64,000 nt of DNA from Actinotalea alkalitolerans (GCF_023369855.1 NZ_JAMBPP010000008.1:186001-250000), one strand, 5' to 3'. Shown: positions 16,638-26,390, numbered from the stretch's first letter. Notes: generated by a model not told the origin, from the sequence alone. Made by a program: numbers and translations.

Positions 16638-17513
16638 CTACGCGACGGGGAACGCGGTGGCCAGGCGCTGATGGAGGGCGGCGACCTGCTCCCCGTTGAG
16701 GGGCCCAACGCCGTTGAGGATCTGGGCGGCCTTCTTCGGCCAGACTACGTCGACCTGGTCCACCGAGAAGGCGCCGCCGATCAGGGGCCAGTCCGCGTCG
16801 ACGAAGCACAGCATCCCGCGGACACGGATGTCGGAATGGCTCGGCTCGAGTGCTCCGCGCACGAGGTCGACCTGCTGGTGCATGCCGACCAAGAGCTTGG
16901 TGCAGTCGCGGCCGCCGACGATGAGGGTGGCTGTGCGCGGCCGCAGGATGCCGCCCTGGATCCGCAGGTCGGGACGGCCCTTGTAGCGCTTCGCGTCGAT
17001 GACATAGACGCCGCTGGGCGTGACGGCGATGTGATCGATGTTTGCCCGCGTGCCCGGGATCCGGCGGTCGTGCAGCACGCGGACGTGCTCATTGGCCCAC
17101 TTCTCCAGGCTGCGGGCCACCATCTGCTCACCCACCGCTCCGGTGCTCCATGCCCGAGTGCTCTGGGGGTCGGCGGACAGCGCGAGGATCAAGCCTCCAA
17201 GTTTCGGGTGCGCGGTCCGGATCCGATCCTCACGCTTGGAGGAGCGACGCTCGTGCTCTCGCTTCGCCGAGGCTCCCGCGATGCCGGAATCGATCGCGGT
17301 CGCAGCTGTCTCCTGCTGCGGCGCCTCGCGAATGGCCACGATCGGCGAGTGCGCGTCGCTCACCGGGCACAGCACGCATCGCACCGCCTTGGTGGCTCGT
17401 TCGTACACGCCCAGCTCGCGCGCGCGGAGCTCGGCACCACACAGCCGGCACGTGCCCGCGTAGCGCAACCGCATGGTCTTGTCGGCGGCAGGGGCGAAGT
17501 CGGCGCTGGTCAT
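16638..17513 (-). CDS. NERD-domain nuclease-related protein with N-terminal zinc ribbon
   Basis: The protein (291 residues from ATG 17513) contains a NERD domain: WSTGAVGEQMVARSLEKW, then LHDRRIPGTRANIDHIAV and GVYVIDAKRYKG, the D...D-x-K arrangement of this nuclease-related fold. The N-terminus has a CRLC...CVLC zinc ribbon, so nucleic-acid binding is likely. After the domain the sequence (LLVGMHQQVDLVRGAL, VRGMLCFVDADWPL) is typical of NERD proteins. It is transcribed away from the IetAS-like pair with a 307-bp gap and may be an accessory nuclease of that module or independent cargo. No start has a good ribosome-binding site; ATG 17555 would add 14 residues. Confidence 0.75.
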   Translation of the reverse strand: MTSADFAPAADKTMRLRYAGTCRLCGAELRARELGVYERATKAVRCVLCPVSDAHSPIVAIREAPQQETAATAIDSGIAGASAKREHERRSSKREDRIRTAHPKLGGLILALSADPQSTRAWSTGAVGEQMVARSLEKWANEHVRVLHDRRIPGTRANIDHIAVTPSGVYVIDAKRYKGRPDLRIQGGILRPRTATLIVGGRDCTKLLVGMHQQVDLVRGALEPSHSDIRVRGMLCFVDADWPLIGGAFSVDQVDVVWPKKAAQILNGVGPLNGEQVAALHQRLATAFPVA

Positions 17514-17820
17514 ACGTGCTGCATCGGCATGCCAGCCCGTTCTACTGAGCGGCATGAAACTGTCGCGCCACGGTCCGCGCTAGGCAGGCTTATGTCGACG
17601 GGCCGTATGCCCTGCAACCCCTGGGCGCGCCGGCCGAGGCGGTCAACGTGCGGGACGACGGCACGGCCCCAAGTCGTGACCGGCCCGGCTCGTGACCGGC
17701 CAGCCCTGCCGGTCACCGTTGCACGCCGCAGGGACAAGGCTTCGGCGAGGCTCGGCCGTGAGAGGGTGCTCGGCGATAGAGTCGCCGCGGATGGCGGTAC
17801 GCGACTGAGGGAGGCAGGAC

Positions 17821-18777
17821 ATGGCGCGCGCAGACCTGCTCCTCGACCTCGTGGATGCGGAACGTCGTGGTGATCGGGAACGGTTCCGTGTCCTCGTTGA
17901 GGCTGTCATCGCCGAGGAGCGTGCCAACCAGCACCATCTCGTCGCTGACCGACTGTCCGAGATCATCACGACGACGGGGCAAGGCGTCGTCCGGGATGAT
18001 CGCGCCAAGGCGATCCGTGATCTGGTGCAGGAAGTCGTGCCGAACCGGCGGCTGGACGACCTGGAGCTTGCAACGGTTCCGCAGCGGGTGATCGCCGAAC
18101 TGGTCGAGGAACAGAAGCGCGCAGATCTGTTGCGGAGCTATGGCATCGAGCCGCGCAACCGGCTCCTGCTGTCTGGGCCGCCCGGCAACGGAAAGACAAG
18201 CGTTGCGGAGGCCGTCGCCTCGGAGTTGATGCTGCCGTTCTACGTGATCCGTTACGAGGGTGTTGTGTCGAGCTTCCTCGGCGAGACCGCGTCACGGCTC
18301 GACGAGGCCTTCGAGTTTGCTCGCACCCGCCGCTGTGTGTTGTTCTTTGACGAGCTCGACACCATCGCGAAGGAGCGGTCGGACGAGCACGAGACCGGTG
18401 AGATCAAGCGAGTCGTGTCGACGCTGCTGCTCCAGATCGACAAGCTCCCGGCGCACGTGATCTTCGTTGGCGCTACCAACCACAGCGAGCTGCTGGACCG
18501 TGCCGCGTGGCGGCGTTTCCAGATCCGGGCCGAGCTTGAGTCTCCTACCCGTGGGCAGGCCGCCCGGTTCCTAGAGCGGCTGGCAGGTCGACTGGGCGGC
18601 GACCTAGGCTTCGCTCCGCGCACTCTGGCCGACAAGTTGGCCGGCGCGAGCTTCGCCGAGCTGGAGGAGTTCGCACTCGACGTGCGACGTCGGGCGATCC
18701 TGGAGCTGCCAGAGAGCAACATGAGGCGGATCGTTCAGGAACGCCTTGAGCACAGACGCGATCAGGCGGCGGAATGA
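17821..18777 (+). CDS. ietA: AAA+ ATPase of an IetAS-like defence pair
   Basis: The 318-residue protein is a single-domain AAA+ ATPase: Walker A GPPGNGKTS near residues 119-127, Walker B VLFFDELD with D177, sensor-1 FVGATNH and an arginine-rich stretch WRRFQIR behind it. An N-terminal helical region of about 110 residues precedes the core. The next gene is a subtilisin-like protease starting in the stop codon (ATGA), so both are made together. This ATPase-plus-subtilase pair matches the layout of IetAS, first described as a plasmid stability/incompatibility locus and later reported as an antiphage system. The ATG has GGGAGG seven bases upstream. The symbol is assigned by architecture, not by alignment. 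Confidence 0.75.
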   Translation: MARADLLLDLVDAERRGDRERFRVLVEAVIAEERANQHHLVADRLSEIITTTGQGVVRDDRAKAIRDLVQEVVPNRRLDDLELATVPQRVIAELVEEQKRADLLRSYGIEPRNRLLLSGPPGNGKTSVAEAVASELMLPFYVIRYEGVVSSFLGETASRLDEAFEFARTRRCVLFFDELDTIAKERSDEHETGEIKRVVSTLLLQIDKLPAHVIFVGATNHSELLDRAAWRRFQIRAELESPTRGQAARFLERLAGRLGGDLGFAPRTLADKLAGASFAELEEFALDVRRRAILELPESNMRRIVQERLEHRRDQAAE

Positions 18778-21407
18778 CCGGAGAACCCCGGCCGCTACTC
18801 GCCTTTGGTCCGCCGGTCGTCGTTGACCGTCCCACTCAGTCCAGCCGGGACCTACCCCGGCTGTCGGGGCCTGGCGGCGGGCGGCAGGGAGAGCGACTCA
18901 CACCGCAGTTCCGCGAGCTCGCCGGGGCGTTCGACGGAGAGCGAGCACGGTTCGCCGACGGTTCGCCCGACGAAGTCGATCCCGCCCTGGTGGTGGTGTT
19001 CGACCTCGCCGGCAGCGTCAAGGACTTCTGCAACGCGATCGACCGTATTGAGGGCCTGGAGTTCCTGTCGGAACTGCTCGGTGAGCCCGCGGACCCCGAT
19101 GACGACTTCCACATGACGGACCGGACCCGAGGGCGCACCGACAAGCCCGTGCAGCACTCGCTCTACCTCGTGATGTCCAACGCCAGAGCGATCGACGAGC
19201 TGATCCGCTTGTTCGGGCTGTGGCAGCAGGACCCGTCAGTGACCTTCGAGCACGGGCTGAACAAGTTCAAGGCCGCGTTTGGGCAGTTGGCCGCGATCCG
19301 CCGGTGGGGGCCGGAGGACCGCATCCGTGAGACCGGACTGCGGGATCGCTGGCGGGAGACCCTGGACCTCGTCGGCCAATCGGTCAGCCTCGTGAAGGTC
19401 GAGGTCGAACTGTGGTATCGACGCGCCGCGGAGGCGCGCGCCGCGGCCGAGTCTCATGTCGAACGGGTCGTCATCGGCACCGGGGGGCGCATCCTCGATC
19501 GCTCCCAGATCGACCAAATCGGCTACCACGCAGTCCTGGCCGAGCTACCCATCCAGCAGGTCAGCTCGGTCCTGACCCACGGAGCAGAGTCGATCCGGCT
19601 CCTTACGACCGACGACGTCATGTTCGTCAGCCCGTTCACGCCAATGAGCGTTGCGCCAGCGACGCTCGACCCCGTCGCCCAAATCCGACTGCCGCCCGGC
19701 CAGCGGGTGGAGGGGTTGCCTCGCGTCGCGCTGCTGGACGGACTTCCCTTTCAGAACCACGACGCTCTCGCAGGGCGGCTGATCGTCGACGACCCCGATG
19801 ATCTGGGCGTGGACTACCCGGTGTCGGCACGCAATCATGGAACCGCGATGGCCTCGCTCATCGTGCAGGGCGACCTCTCCGCCGGTGCGGAACCGCTCGA
19901 CCGGCCGCTGTACGTGCGCCCGATCATGCGTCCCCACGAGTTCGCCGTCGGGCATGAACAGGTACTCCCGGACCAGCTGCTGACCGATCTTCTCCACCGG
20001 GCGATCAAGCGGATCGTGGACCGTGAGGGCGACCGGGATGCCGTAGCTCCGAGCGTCCGGATCATCAACTTGTCCATCGGGGCGCAGGCCAGGTCGCTGG
20101 TGCGAAGGATGAGCCCGATCGGACGGCTGCTCGACTGGCTGGCTCAGTCATACAACCTGCTGTTCGTCGTCAGCGCGGGCAACCACCTCGACCCCGTCGT
20201 GATCCCCGCAGCAAGCGCAGGTGACGCCGACTCCGCACGCTCGGCGGCAACGCTCGCGGCGTACGGCGCATCCCTGCTCCGGGGCATCTTGCCGCCTGGC
20301 GATGCCCTCAACGTCTTGACGGTTGGCGCGACTCACGACGACGGGCTCGGCGAGATGGACGTACCGGACACCGTTTGGGATATCACCGAACCCGGCGCGC
20401 CTGCCCACTACAGCGCAACAGGTCCAGGCGTCGACCGCTCGGTGAAGCCGGATGTTCACCACAGCGGGGGCAGGGCGCTCTACGCCCGGCCGGTCATCGA
20501 ACCGGGCAAGGACTCGGTCGCTGTCGCTCTCGCACCAACCGCTACCGCTGGACCGGGATTGCGGGTGGCAGCCCCAGGACGGGCAGGGGCGACGAACGCG
20601 ACGGTCTTCACGACTGGGACCAGCAACGCCACGGCGCTAGTCACGCGCGAAGCGAGCCGACTGTTCGACATTCTTGAAGCCGGAACAGCAAGCGGGGACG
20701 ACACCCCGTTCCCAGACGCCCTTTACCATCCCTTGATCGTGCGGGCGCTTCTCGCGCATGCGAGCAGCTGGGGTCCATGGGAGGCGCGGCTACGCCGGGA
20801 ACTCGGCCTCGACAATCAGACCGCTCGCCGTCAGCTCACCGCGATGCTCGGCTACGGGCGACTCGACACCGATCGACTCGGGACGGGTGCGACAAACCAC
20901 GCGCTGCTCATTGCCGGAGGCCAGATCGCTCGGGACCAGCGTCACACCTACGAGCTCCCGCTCCCGCCGTCGTTGCGCGCCCGCGCCGACTGGCACCGCT
21001 TCACGATCACCCTCGCCTTCACGGCGCCCACCGCCGGCCAACTGGCGCGCTATCGCGGCGTCAAGGTCTACTTCGCGACGCCCAACACGGATCTGGCCGG
21101 TGGGGATCGGATCGAGGCCGAGCACGCAAGCGTCAGACGGGGGAGCCTTCAACACGAAATCATCCAGGGCACCAAGGCGATGGTGTTCGGCGAGGGCAGC
21201 ACCTTCCCGATCCACGTGGAGTGCATGGACGACGCCCAGCGCCTGAGAGCGAGAGAGTCGGTCCGCTACTCACTTGTCGTCTCCGTCGAGACCGCCGTGG
21301 AGACCTCGACGACGATCCACGACGAAGTTCGCGCGAGACTGCGCGAGCTGATCCGCGATCGCGCCCGCGAACGTGTGCTGGCCCGGCCACCTGTGCAAAC
21401 CACCTAA
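18774..21407 (+). CDS. ietS: Subtilisin-like serine protease (S8) of an IetAS-like defence pair
   Basis: The 877-residue protein contains a complete S8 triad: Asp322 in VALLDGLPFQNHD, His355 in NHGTAMASLIVQG and Ser617 in TTGTSNATALV, with the oxyanion Asn in VVSAGNH. About 300 helical residues precede the catalytic domain and roughly 250 residues follow it (beta-rich, ESVRYSLVVSVETAVE near the end). No signal peptide is seen, so it probably acts in the cytoplasm. It begins within the stop of the AAA ATPase gene. In IetAS the ATPase is thought to control the protease; the substrate here is unknown. The gene is intact. Confidence 0.78.
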   Translation: MTGEPRPLLAFGPPVVVDRPTQSSRDLPRLSGPGGGRQGERLTPQFRELAGAFDGERARFADGSPDEVDPALVVVFDLAGSVKDFCNAIDRIEGLEFLSELLGEPADPDDDFHMTDRTRGRTDKPVQHSLYLVMSNARAIDELIRLFGLWQQDPSVTFEHGLNKFKAAFGQLAAIRRWGPEDRIRETGLRDRWRETLDLVGQSVSLVKVEVELWYRRAAEARAAAESHVERVVIGTGGRILDRSQIDQIGYHAVLAELPIQQVSSVLTHGAESIRLLTTDDVMFVSPFTPMSVAPATLDPVAQIRLPPGQRVEGLPRVALLDGLPFQNHDALAGRLIVDDPDDLGVDYPVSARNHGTAMASLIVQGDLSAGAEPLDRPLYVRPIMRPHEFAVGHEQVLPDQLLTDLLHRAIKRIVDREGDRDAVAPSVRIINLSIGAQARSLVRRMSPIGRLLDWLAQSYNLLFVVSAGNHLDPVVIPAASAGDADSARSAATLAAYGASLLRGILPPGDALNVLTVGATHDDGLGEMDVPDTVWDITEPGAPAHYSATGPGVDRSVKPDVHHSGGRALYARPVIEPGKDSVAVALAPTATAGPGLRVAAPGRAGATNATVFTTGTSNATALVTREASRLFDILEAGTASGDDTPFPDALYHPLIVRALLAHASSWGPWEARLRRELGLDNQTARRQLTAMLGYGRLDTDRLGTGATNHALLIAGGQIARDQRHTYELPLPPSLRARADWHRFTITLAFTAPTAGQLARYRGVKVYFATPNTDLAGGDRIEAEHASVRRGSLQHEIIQGTKAMVFGEGSTFPIHVECMDDAQRLRARESVRYSLVVSVETAVETSTTIHDEVRARLRELIRDRARERVLARPPVQTT

Positions 21408-22280
21408 GAGACGACTGCAGCCGAACGGACCTCTCGGCACCCGCGTCGTTGGCCCCGGCACCAGCCGTCACCGGACTGCTCCGCCCGTGCGCCCGGTTCG
21501 GCGACCAGCACCCGGGTGCGGTGCTCCTCGAGCACGGTGGTGTCGTTGTGGGAACGGGTGGAAACGTATCGCCTCATCCACGACGTCGAGGTCGAGCCTG
21601 TGCCCACTGTGACCTCCTGACGGCCGCGTCGCGCCTTCGGAGATGAAGGCGCACAAGCAGAACCAGGGGAGGGACGCGGTGAGTGCTCACGGGTCGTACG
21701 TGACAGCGGACCGTACAGCGGATGAGCCCACGCGTGGCAAGACCGCAGGCGGCCACCTCGCTGGCGTGCCGCGGCTCTCGTGCCAGCTGCTGAAGGACGG
21801 GCGGTGACGAGCGATCCAGACCAAGCGTGTGGGACATCAATGGGGTGAGCTCGACATCCATGGCCGAGCGCTCCAAGGCGGCCGTCGTCAGGAGCTCCCG
21901 GCGCAGCAGCTGGCCGTCACGCGCTCCGAATGCCTTCAACAGCCTCTTCGTCGTCGGTCGCTCTCGCACGAGGACATCGGCGCGCTTCTCTCGAGGAGCT
22001 GGGCGGCGCCGACGTAGTCGACGATTTGGAGTTCCTCGCCTGAGCCGGGCCGGAGTTCCAGAACTACGACGGCTCCACCTCGTCGGCCAAGAAGGCCACA
22101 TACAGTCTCGAGCGGCTGGCAACCCCGGAGGCCAGAGAGGCGATCACACGCCTCCGCCATCACCACGAGCAGGAGATCCGTGGCCTGGTGGAGCGCATGG
22201 AGCGCCGACAGGCGCCGGAGTGATGGGCAAAAGAGACTCTGCAGAGATCTGTGCCTATTGCCTTGCAGGTCATGAATTGG
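21408..22280. other. 873-bp region without a convincing gene, probably decayed coding DNA
   Basis: Short plus-strand stretches look like protein fragments but are interrupted. One frame near 21555-21620 ends WERVETYRLIHDVEVEPVP before a stop. Another, about 22040-22222, reads GPEFQNYDGSTSSAKKATY and continues to a helical tail ending RMERRQAPE, but has an in-frame stop just upstream. A 54-codon frame runs 21643-21807 without clear support. No family is recognised. Confidence 0.4.
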
Positions 22281-22880
22281 TCACGGGGTGACCTGACGTC
22301 CGACGGCGTCCACGAGGTCACGGGCTCGACGTGACAGTGCGGCCGCGACCGTCAGCCGGCGCGTCGTCGTCAGGCCCCGACGTAGGGCTTGGTGGATCGC
22401 GAGCTCGACCTGTTCGGGCTGGGTGCCACCGTCGATGCAGTCGACGATCGTCCGCTCCGGGCTTGTCGCTGTCACGCTGGACATCTCGCGGACCTCCTCG
22501 CCCGTGAGCGGGCGGGTCAGGGTGTGCAGTCGCACTCCGGGGCGCGGGCGCTGTCCTCGCTGGGTACGTGGGACCGAGATATGGACGGTGTCGGGGATGA
22601 CGTCAGCCAGGTCGTACAGCTCGAGTGCGCTCTCGTGCGACACGACGCCGCCAGCAGGCCGGAGCGGGAGCCAGGCTGCGACGACGTGTTCGAGCGGGCT
22701 CGTCGGGAAGTGGCGCAGGCGGTAGACGCCGCGACCGATGCGCTCGTACCGGCCGCCGGGCCGCGCGTGATGGCTCAGGGTGCTGCGGTCCATCCCCGCC
22801 TCGAGCGCCTGGCCCGCGGTGAAGTATCCGCTCTGACTCTCCGCGGTCGCATAGAGCAGGTCATGGTCGACGTCATGCAT
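22281..22880 (-). CDS. AbiEi-like winged-helix protein (type IV antitoxin family)
   Basis: The 199-residue protein has the AbiEi N-terminal winged helix: GYFTAGQALEAGMDRSTLSHH, then RYERIGRGVYRL, and a following domain with GGVVSHESALELYDLAD and ERTIVDCIDGG. AbiEi proteins are DNA-binding antitoxins that repress their own operons. The usual partner, the nucleotidyltransferase toxin AbiEii, is not next to it, so it may be a stand-alone regulator. ATG 22880 is chosen because AGGA lies about eight bases upstream; an in-frame start at 22925 has no support. It follows the relaxase and HTH genes on the same strand. Confidence 0.75.
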   Translation of the reverse strand: MHDVDHDLLYATAESQSGYFTAGQALEAGMDRSTLSHHARPGGRYERIGRGVYRLRHFPTSPLEHVVAAWLPLRPAGGVVSHESALELYDLADVIPDTVHISVPRTQRGQRPRPGVRLHTLTRPLTGEEVREMSSVTATSPERTIVDCIDGGTQPEQVELAIHQALRRGLTTTRRLTVAAALSRRARDLVDAVGRQVTP

Positions 22881-22881
22881 A

Positions 22882-22899
22882 AGTTTGATCCTATCAACT
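22882..22899. promoter_or_regulatory. Imperfect inverted repeat at the AbiEi-like gene start
   Basis: AGTTTGATCCTATCAACT is a near-palindrome that overlaps the ribosome-binding site of the minus-strand AbiEi-like gene. An autorepressor site is plausible because family members bind inverted repeats in their own promoters. Confidence 0.4.
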
Positions 22900-22959
22900 A
22901 CTCGCATGACAACCGTACGTCTCACGACCTCTCCCCGAGCCCGTCGTCACGTGATGCGG

Positions 22960-23175
22960 CTACCGCCGTCCGAGACGCGGGATCACGCGCGCGGGTCGGA
23001 GCAGGTCCTCCAGGTCGGTCCTGCGGATGCGGACGACGCGGGCGCCGACCTTCACAGCGCGGAGCTGGCCGTCGGCGATGAGCTTGCGGATGAAGCGTTG
23101 GGTGACGGCGAGCTCGTCGGCGGCTTGGGCGACGGTGAGGAACGGGGTGCGGGGGTCGGTGGTGGTGATGGCCAT
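22960..23175 (-). CDS. Excisionase/MerR-type helix-turn-helix protein
   Basis: The 71-residue protein has the compact excisionase-family HTH: FLTVAQAADELAVTQRFIRK, then LIADGQLRAVKVGARVVRIRRTDL, the classic turn and wing of small actinobacterial Xis-like proteins. ATG 23175 has GGAGG six bases upstream and is preferred over 23229. It lies 50 bp after the relaxase stop on the same strand. On an integrated element it is a candidate recombination directionality factor, although it is 9.4 kb from the integrase gene rather than beside it. Confidence 0.8.
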   Translation of the reverse strand: MAITTTDPRTPFLTVAQAADELAVTQRFIRKLIADGQLRAVKVGARVVRIRRTDLEDLLRPARVIPRLGRR

Positions 23176-23225
23176 GGGGTCCTCCAAGGGCGGTCGAGAT
23201 GTGCGGGCGTGGTTGGCGTCGACGG

Positions 23226-26200
23226 TCATGGGCCGAGCCTGTCGATGACGCGGGCGGGCGCGACTGGGCTGTAGGCCGGGCCGGAGAACGAGGACGTGCG
23301 GGGGCGGGCGCGGGGCAGGAGGCCGTCGGCTTGGAGTCGTTCGATGTAGCGGGGGTTCTGGTTGGCCGGTCGCCCGGGTGGGGGCACGGGGGCGCGGTCC
23401 AGGGGGTGGAAGGCCGCCCAGGTCTCGGTGGCGGAGAGCTCGGCGTGGCTGGTGGCCAGGATCTGGTTCAGGATCTGGCGGGCGGTGGGTCGATCGTGGT
23501 GGCTGGTGCCGGGGATGTCGGGTGGGCAGTGGTCGGTCAGGTCGGTGGGGACGTAGACGTGGTTGGCGTGGTGGCCGCGGGTCAGTGCGACGTAGAGGTC
23601 TTCGCGGGCCATGGTCGGGGTGGCGATGGTGTGGGACTCATCGACGGTCATGCCTTGGGAGCGGGCGGTGGTGATGGCGTAGCCGAGCTCGACGTGCTCG
23701 GCGACGTAGGGCGCTGGCAGGCGCACCGACCGGCTTCCGTATACGGCCTGCCCGTCGCCCCGAGCACCGGAGTGTGCGTCCCGGTTGCCGAGCCGGGCGT
23801 GGCTCGCCCGCCGCGGCTGCGCGGCGTCGACGGTGAGGGATCCGTCGGGGTGGGTGGCGGTGACGTGCCACAGGGCGCCGTTGCGGACGTACCCGTCCTC
23901 GGTGCGCAGTCGCCGGTCGTTGCGGCGGGTGATGATGCGGTCCCCGACGCCGGCGACCAGCCCGTCGTGCAGGGTGATGCCGTCGGGGTGGGCGTGGCCG
24001 GTCAGGATGGCGCGTTGGCGGGCTTGGGTGTTGAGCTCGCGCACGGTGCGCAGGTCCGCGGCCTGCAGCAACGCGACCCGGCCAGCTGATGCTGCGGTGT
24101 CGGCGGCGTCCAGGGCCATGTCGATGATGGTGTCCAGGTCGCCGTCGTGGATGGCGCCGTGGGCTTGGTAGGTGTCCAGGGCGCGGGGTTGGCCGTGACG
24201 TAGCTCCAGGGTGGCGCGGGCTTCCCAGGGGTGGGTGAACCTGTGCAGGGTGGTGAGCTCGGCGGTGGGGCCGCGGCGGGCGAGCATCCCGAACGCACCA
24301 CCGGCCCCGACCGGACCGCGCTGGCGGTGATCCCCGACCAGCACCACCTTGGCGTCGGCCTGCTCGGCGAGCTGAACCAGGATCGCCAGGGTCGGGGTGT
24401 CGGCCAGCGACGCCTCATCGACCACCACGATCTGGCCCATGGTGAACCGCCAGGTGTCCTGCTCGATCCTGGCCTGCCACATCTGGTTCGTGGCCTCGAG
24501 CACCGCGGCTCGGTCCAGATCAGGCTGGGTCAAAGTGGCCACGGCCTGCTCGTGGACGACCGCGCGGGCCGCCGCGCCGGGCCCGCAGGCCTCGTGTAGC
24601 CACTTCGCGGTCGTCTCGGTCGCGATGCCCAGGGCCCGATGCAGGGTGTGGGCGGCGGAGGCGGAGGGGGCCAGGCCGATGACCTTGCGTCCGTGATCGC
24701 GGGCGATCTGGGTCAGGGCGGCCAGGGTGGTGGTCTTGCCGGTCCCGGCCGGGCCGACCAGGACGTCCAGACGGTGCGGGGAGGTCATGACCGCCTGGAC
24801 CGCGGCGGACTGGTCGGGGGTCAGGCCGGCCAGGTGGGGCGAGCGGGGTAGGGCCTCGGCGTCCCACCCATACAGCGGGTGGGGGTAGTCGGTGGCCTCG
24901 GCGGCCTCGAGCAGGACCCGTTCGGCCCCGAGCAGCTCGACGGTGGTGAACAGCGCCTCACCGACCCGGGCTGTGGTCGGGTCGCGGCCGGCATCGAGGT
25001 GCACGCACCGTCCGGCGGCGGCCTTGGTCAGCTGGTCCAGCAGGAGCTGGCGGTGGCGAGGCGAGGTCATGCGCAGGGCCTTGGTGACCCGGGCCGCGGC
25101 TGCCCCCAGGTTCCAGGTCGACCAGACCGAGCGGTGCTCGCCCGCGTCTTTGAGGACCTGGGTGATCAGGGCGTCGCGGATCAGCGGGCCGATGTCGTGG
25201 GCGTGCAGCCCCCGGGTGTAGTCCCCGACCAGGGCCCGGGCAGCCAGGTCACGGGGTTCTAGGCCGGTGCAGGCCCGGGCGCGGTTGGCCCAGTCGGTGA
25301 ACAGGTCCGCCAGCGGGCGGATGATCTTGGCTGGGCGGGTGGCCCGGGTCAGGTGTGCCCGGGCCTTGATCGTCTCGACCCGGTTCGGTGCCCGCCCGTG
25401 GGTCGAGGTGAAGGTCTGAGCCCAGTCGAGCTCGGCTTCGTGGATCCGGTCGGCCCGCGAGGAGAACTCGCGCAACAGCTTGTCGTCGATGCCGTTGATC
25501 TCGAAGGCGTCGTTGCGCCCGGCCCCGCGTGGCCGGTGGGACCAGGACACGCCCAGGCGTCGGTGCAGCTCATCGGCGACCAGTCCGTCGTAGAGCTCAG
25601 AGACCGTCACGGTCGCGGCGTGGACGGTCCTGCCATCCAGGGACCGCCAGACCCGGTCGGGGCCCTGGACCTTGTTGGCCAGCACCACATGGGTATGCAG
25701 CCCCGGATCCCCCGCACGGGTGTCGTAGTGATCAAACCCCGCCGCGACCATCCCCCGGGTCCGGATCTGACGGCACCCTGCAGCACCGACCCGGGTGCGG
25801 ACCACCGCGTGCTCGACGAACCCCAACGCCTGGGTCAGCGCCGCGTGATGCGCGCCCACGACCGCGGCCCTGGTCCGTTCGTCGCCCAGCGCCCACACCA
25901 CCGCGGCGGACTTCGGCACGGTGAACGTCAGATCGAATCCCACCACCGGACGCACCTGCCCCACGAACGAGCGCCCCAACGCGGTCCCGGTGACCGGGTC
26001 GTGCCCGTCACGGAACACCGCGACCATCCCCGCCTCGGAGACCACGTCCCCGACCCGCACCCGGGCGCCGTCGCCCCCGAGGCCGCGCAGGCCCGACCCG
26101 AGCCACCGGCCCGGCGGGGTGCCCGTGGCCTCGTAGTAGGCCACCAACGGCTCACCGGCGCCCAGGAACGCGTCACCGGCCGCGACCTGCCGGGTCAGGT

Positions 26201-26249
26201 AGGCATACCCGGCCCCGGCCACCAGCTTGTGCATCCCCATCACCGACAA
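23226..26249 (-). CDS. MobF-family relaxase with TraA/TrwC-type helicase domain
   Basis: The protein of about 1007 residues begins with a MobF relaxase domain: FDLTFTVPKSAAVVWALGD, a TrwC-type segment, then FDHYDTRAGDPGLHTHVVLAN, which supplies metal-binding His residues. The second half is a superfamily 1 helicase with Walker A VGPAGTGKTTTL, motif II VVVDEASL and a C-terminal TTARSQGMTVD and VALTRG. Such proteins nick oriT, attach covalently to the 5' end and unwind the strand for transfer. The start may be TTG 26249, GTG 26243 or ATG 26240, all behind GGGGAGGGGG. No coupling protein or secretion genes are nearby. Iteron-like repeats lie 140-190 bp upstream. Confidence 0.9.
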   Translation of the reverse strand: MSVMGMHKLVAGAGYAYLTRQVAAGDAFLGAGEPLVAYYEATGTPPGRWLGSGLRGLGGDGARVRVGDVVSEAGMVAVFRDGHDPVTGTALGRSFVGQVRPVVGFDLTFTVPKSAAVVWALGDERTRAAVVGAHHAALTQALGFVEHAVVRTRVGAAGCRQIRTRGMVAAGFDHYDTRAGDPGLHTHVVLANKVQGPDRVWRSLDGRTVHAATVTVSELYDGLVADELHRRLGVSWSHRPRGAGRNDAFEINGIDDKLLREFSSRADRIHEAELDWAQTFTSTHGRAPNRVETIKARAHLTRATRPAKIIRPLADLFTDWANRARACTGLEPRDLAARALVGDYTRGLHAHDIGPLIRDALITQVLKDAGEHRSVWSTWNLGAAAARVTKALRMTSPRHRQLLLDQLTKAAAGRCVHLDAGRDPTTARVGEALFTTVELLGAERVLLEAAEATDYPHPLYGWDAEALPRSPHLAGLTPDQSAAVQAVMTSPHRLDVLVGPAGTGKTTTLAALTQIARDHGRKVIGLAPSASAAHTLHRALGIATETTAKWLHEACGPGAAARAVVHEQAVATLTQPDLDRAAVLEATNQMWQARIEQDTWRFTMGQIVVVDEASLADTPTLAILVQLAEQADAKVVLVGDHRQRGPVGAGGAFGMLARRGPTAELTTLHRFTHPWEARATLELRHGQPRALDTYQAHGAIHDGDLDTIIDMALDAADTAASAGRVALLQAADLRTVRELNTQARQRAILTGHAHPDGITLHDGLVAGVGDRIITRRNDRRLRTEDGYVRNGALWHVTATHPDGSLTVDAAQPRRASHARLGNRDAHSGARGDGQAVYGSRSVRLPAPYVAEHVELGYAITTARSQGMTVDESHTIATPTMAREDLYVALTRGHHANHVYVPTDLTDHCPPDIPGTSHHDRPTARQILNQILATSHAELSATETWAAFHPLDRAPVPPPGRPANQNPRYIERLQADGLLPRARPRTSSFSGPAYSPVAPARVIDRLGP

Positions 26250-26390
26250 CGACCCCCTCCCCGAGGTGAGAGGCCCCTACATGTACGGGTGCACGAAGAC
26301 GACCAACATGAGGGGACGCCACCGCACCGACCCCTTGCAGGACTGGGGTGCGGCACACGGGAGAAGACGCGACGCACACGCCACCCGGGC

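Noticed and set aside
16419-17873. A 484-codon plus-strand frame across the NERD gene
   Set aside because: The minus-strand NERD protein has clear motifs; the plus product has none and runs into the IetA gene start.
23226-26249. Calling the element a self-transmissible ICE
   Set aside because: A relaxase is present but no coupling protein, FtsK/TraB-type translocase or type IV secretion genes are seen between the att sites.
26330-26349. Hairpin ACCCC...GGGGT as the oriT stem
   Set aside because: Only five base pairs with a ten-base loop; too weak to claim on its own.
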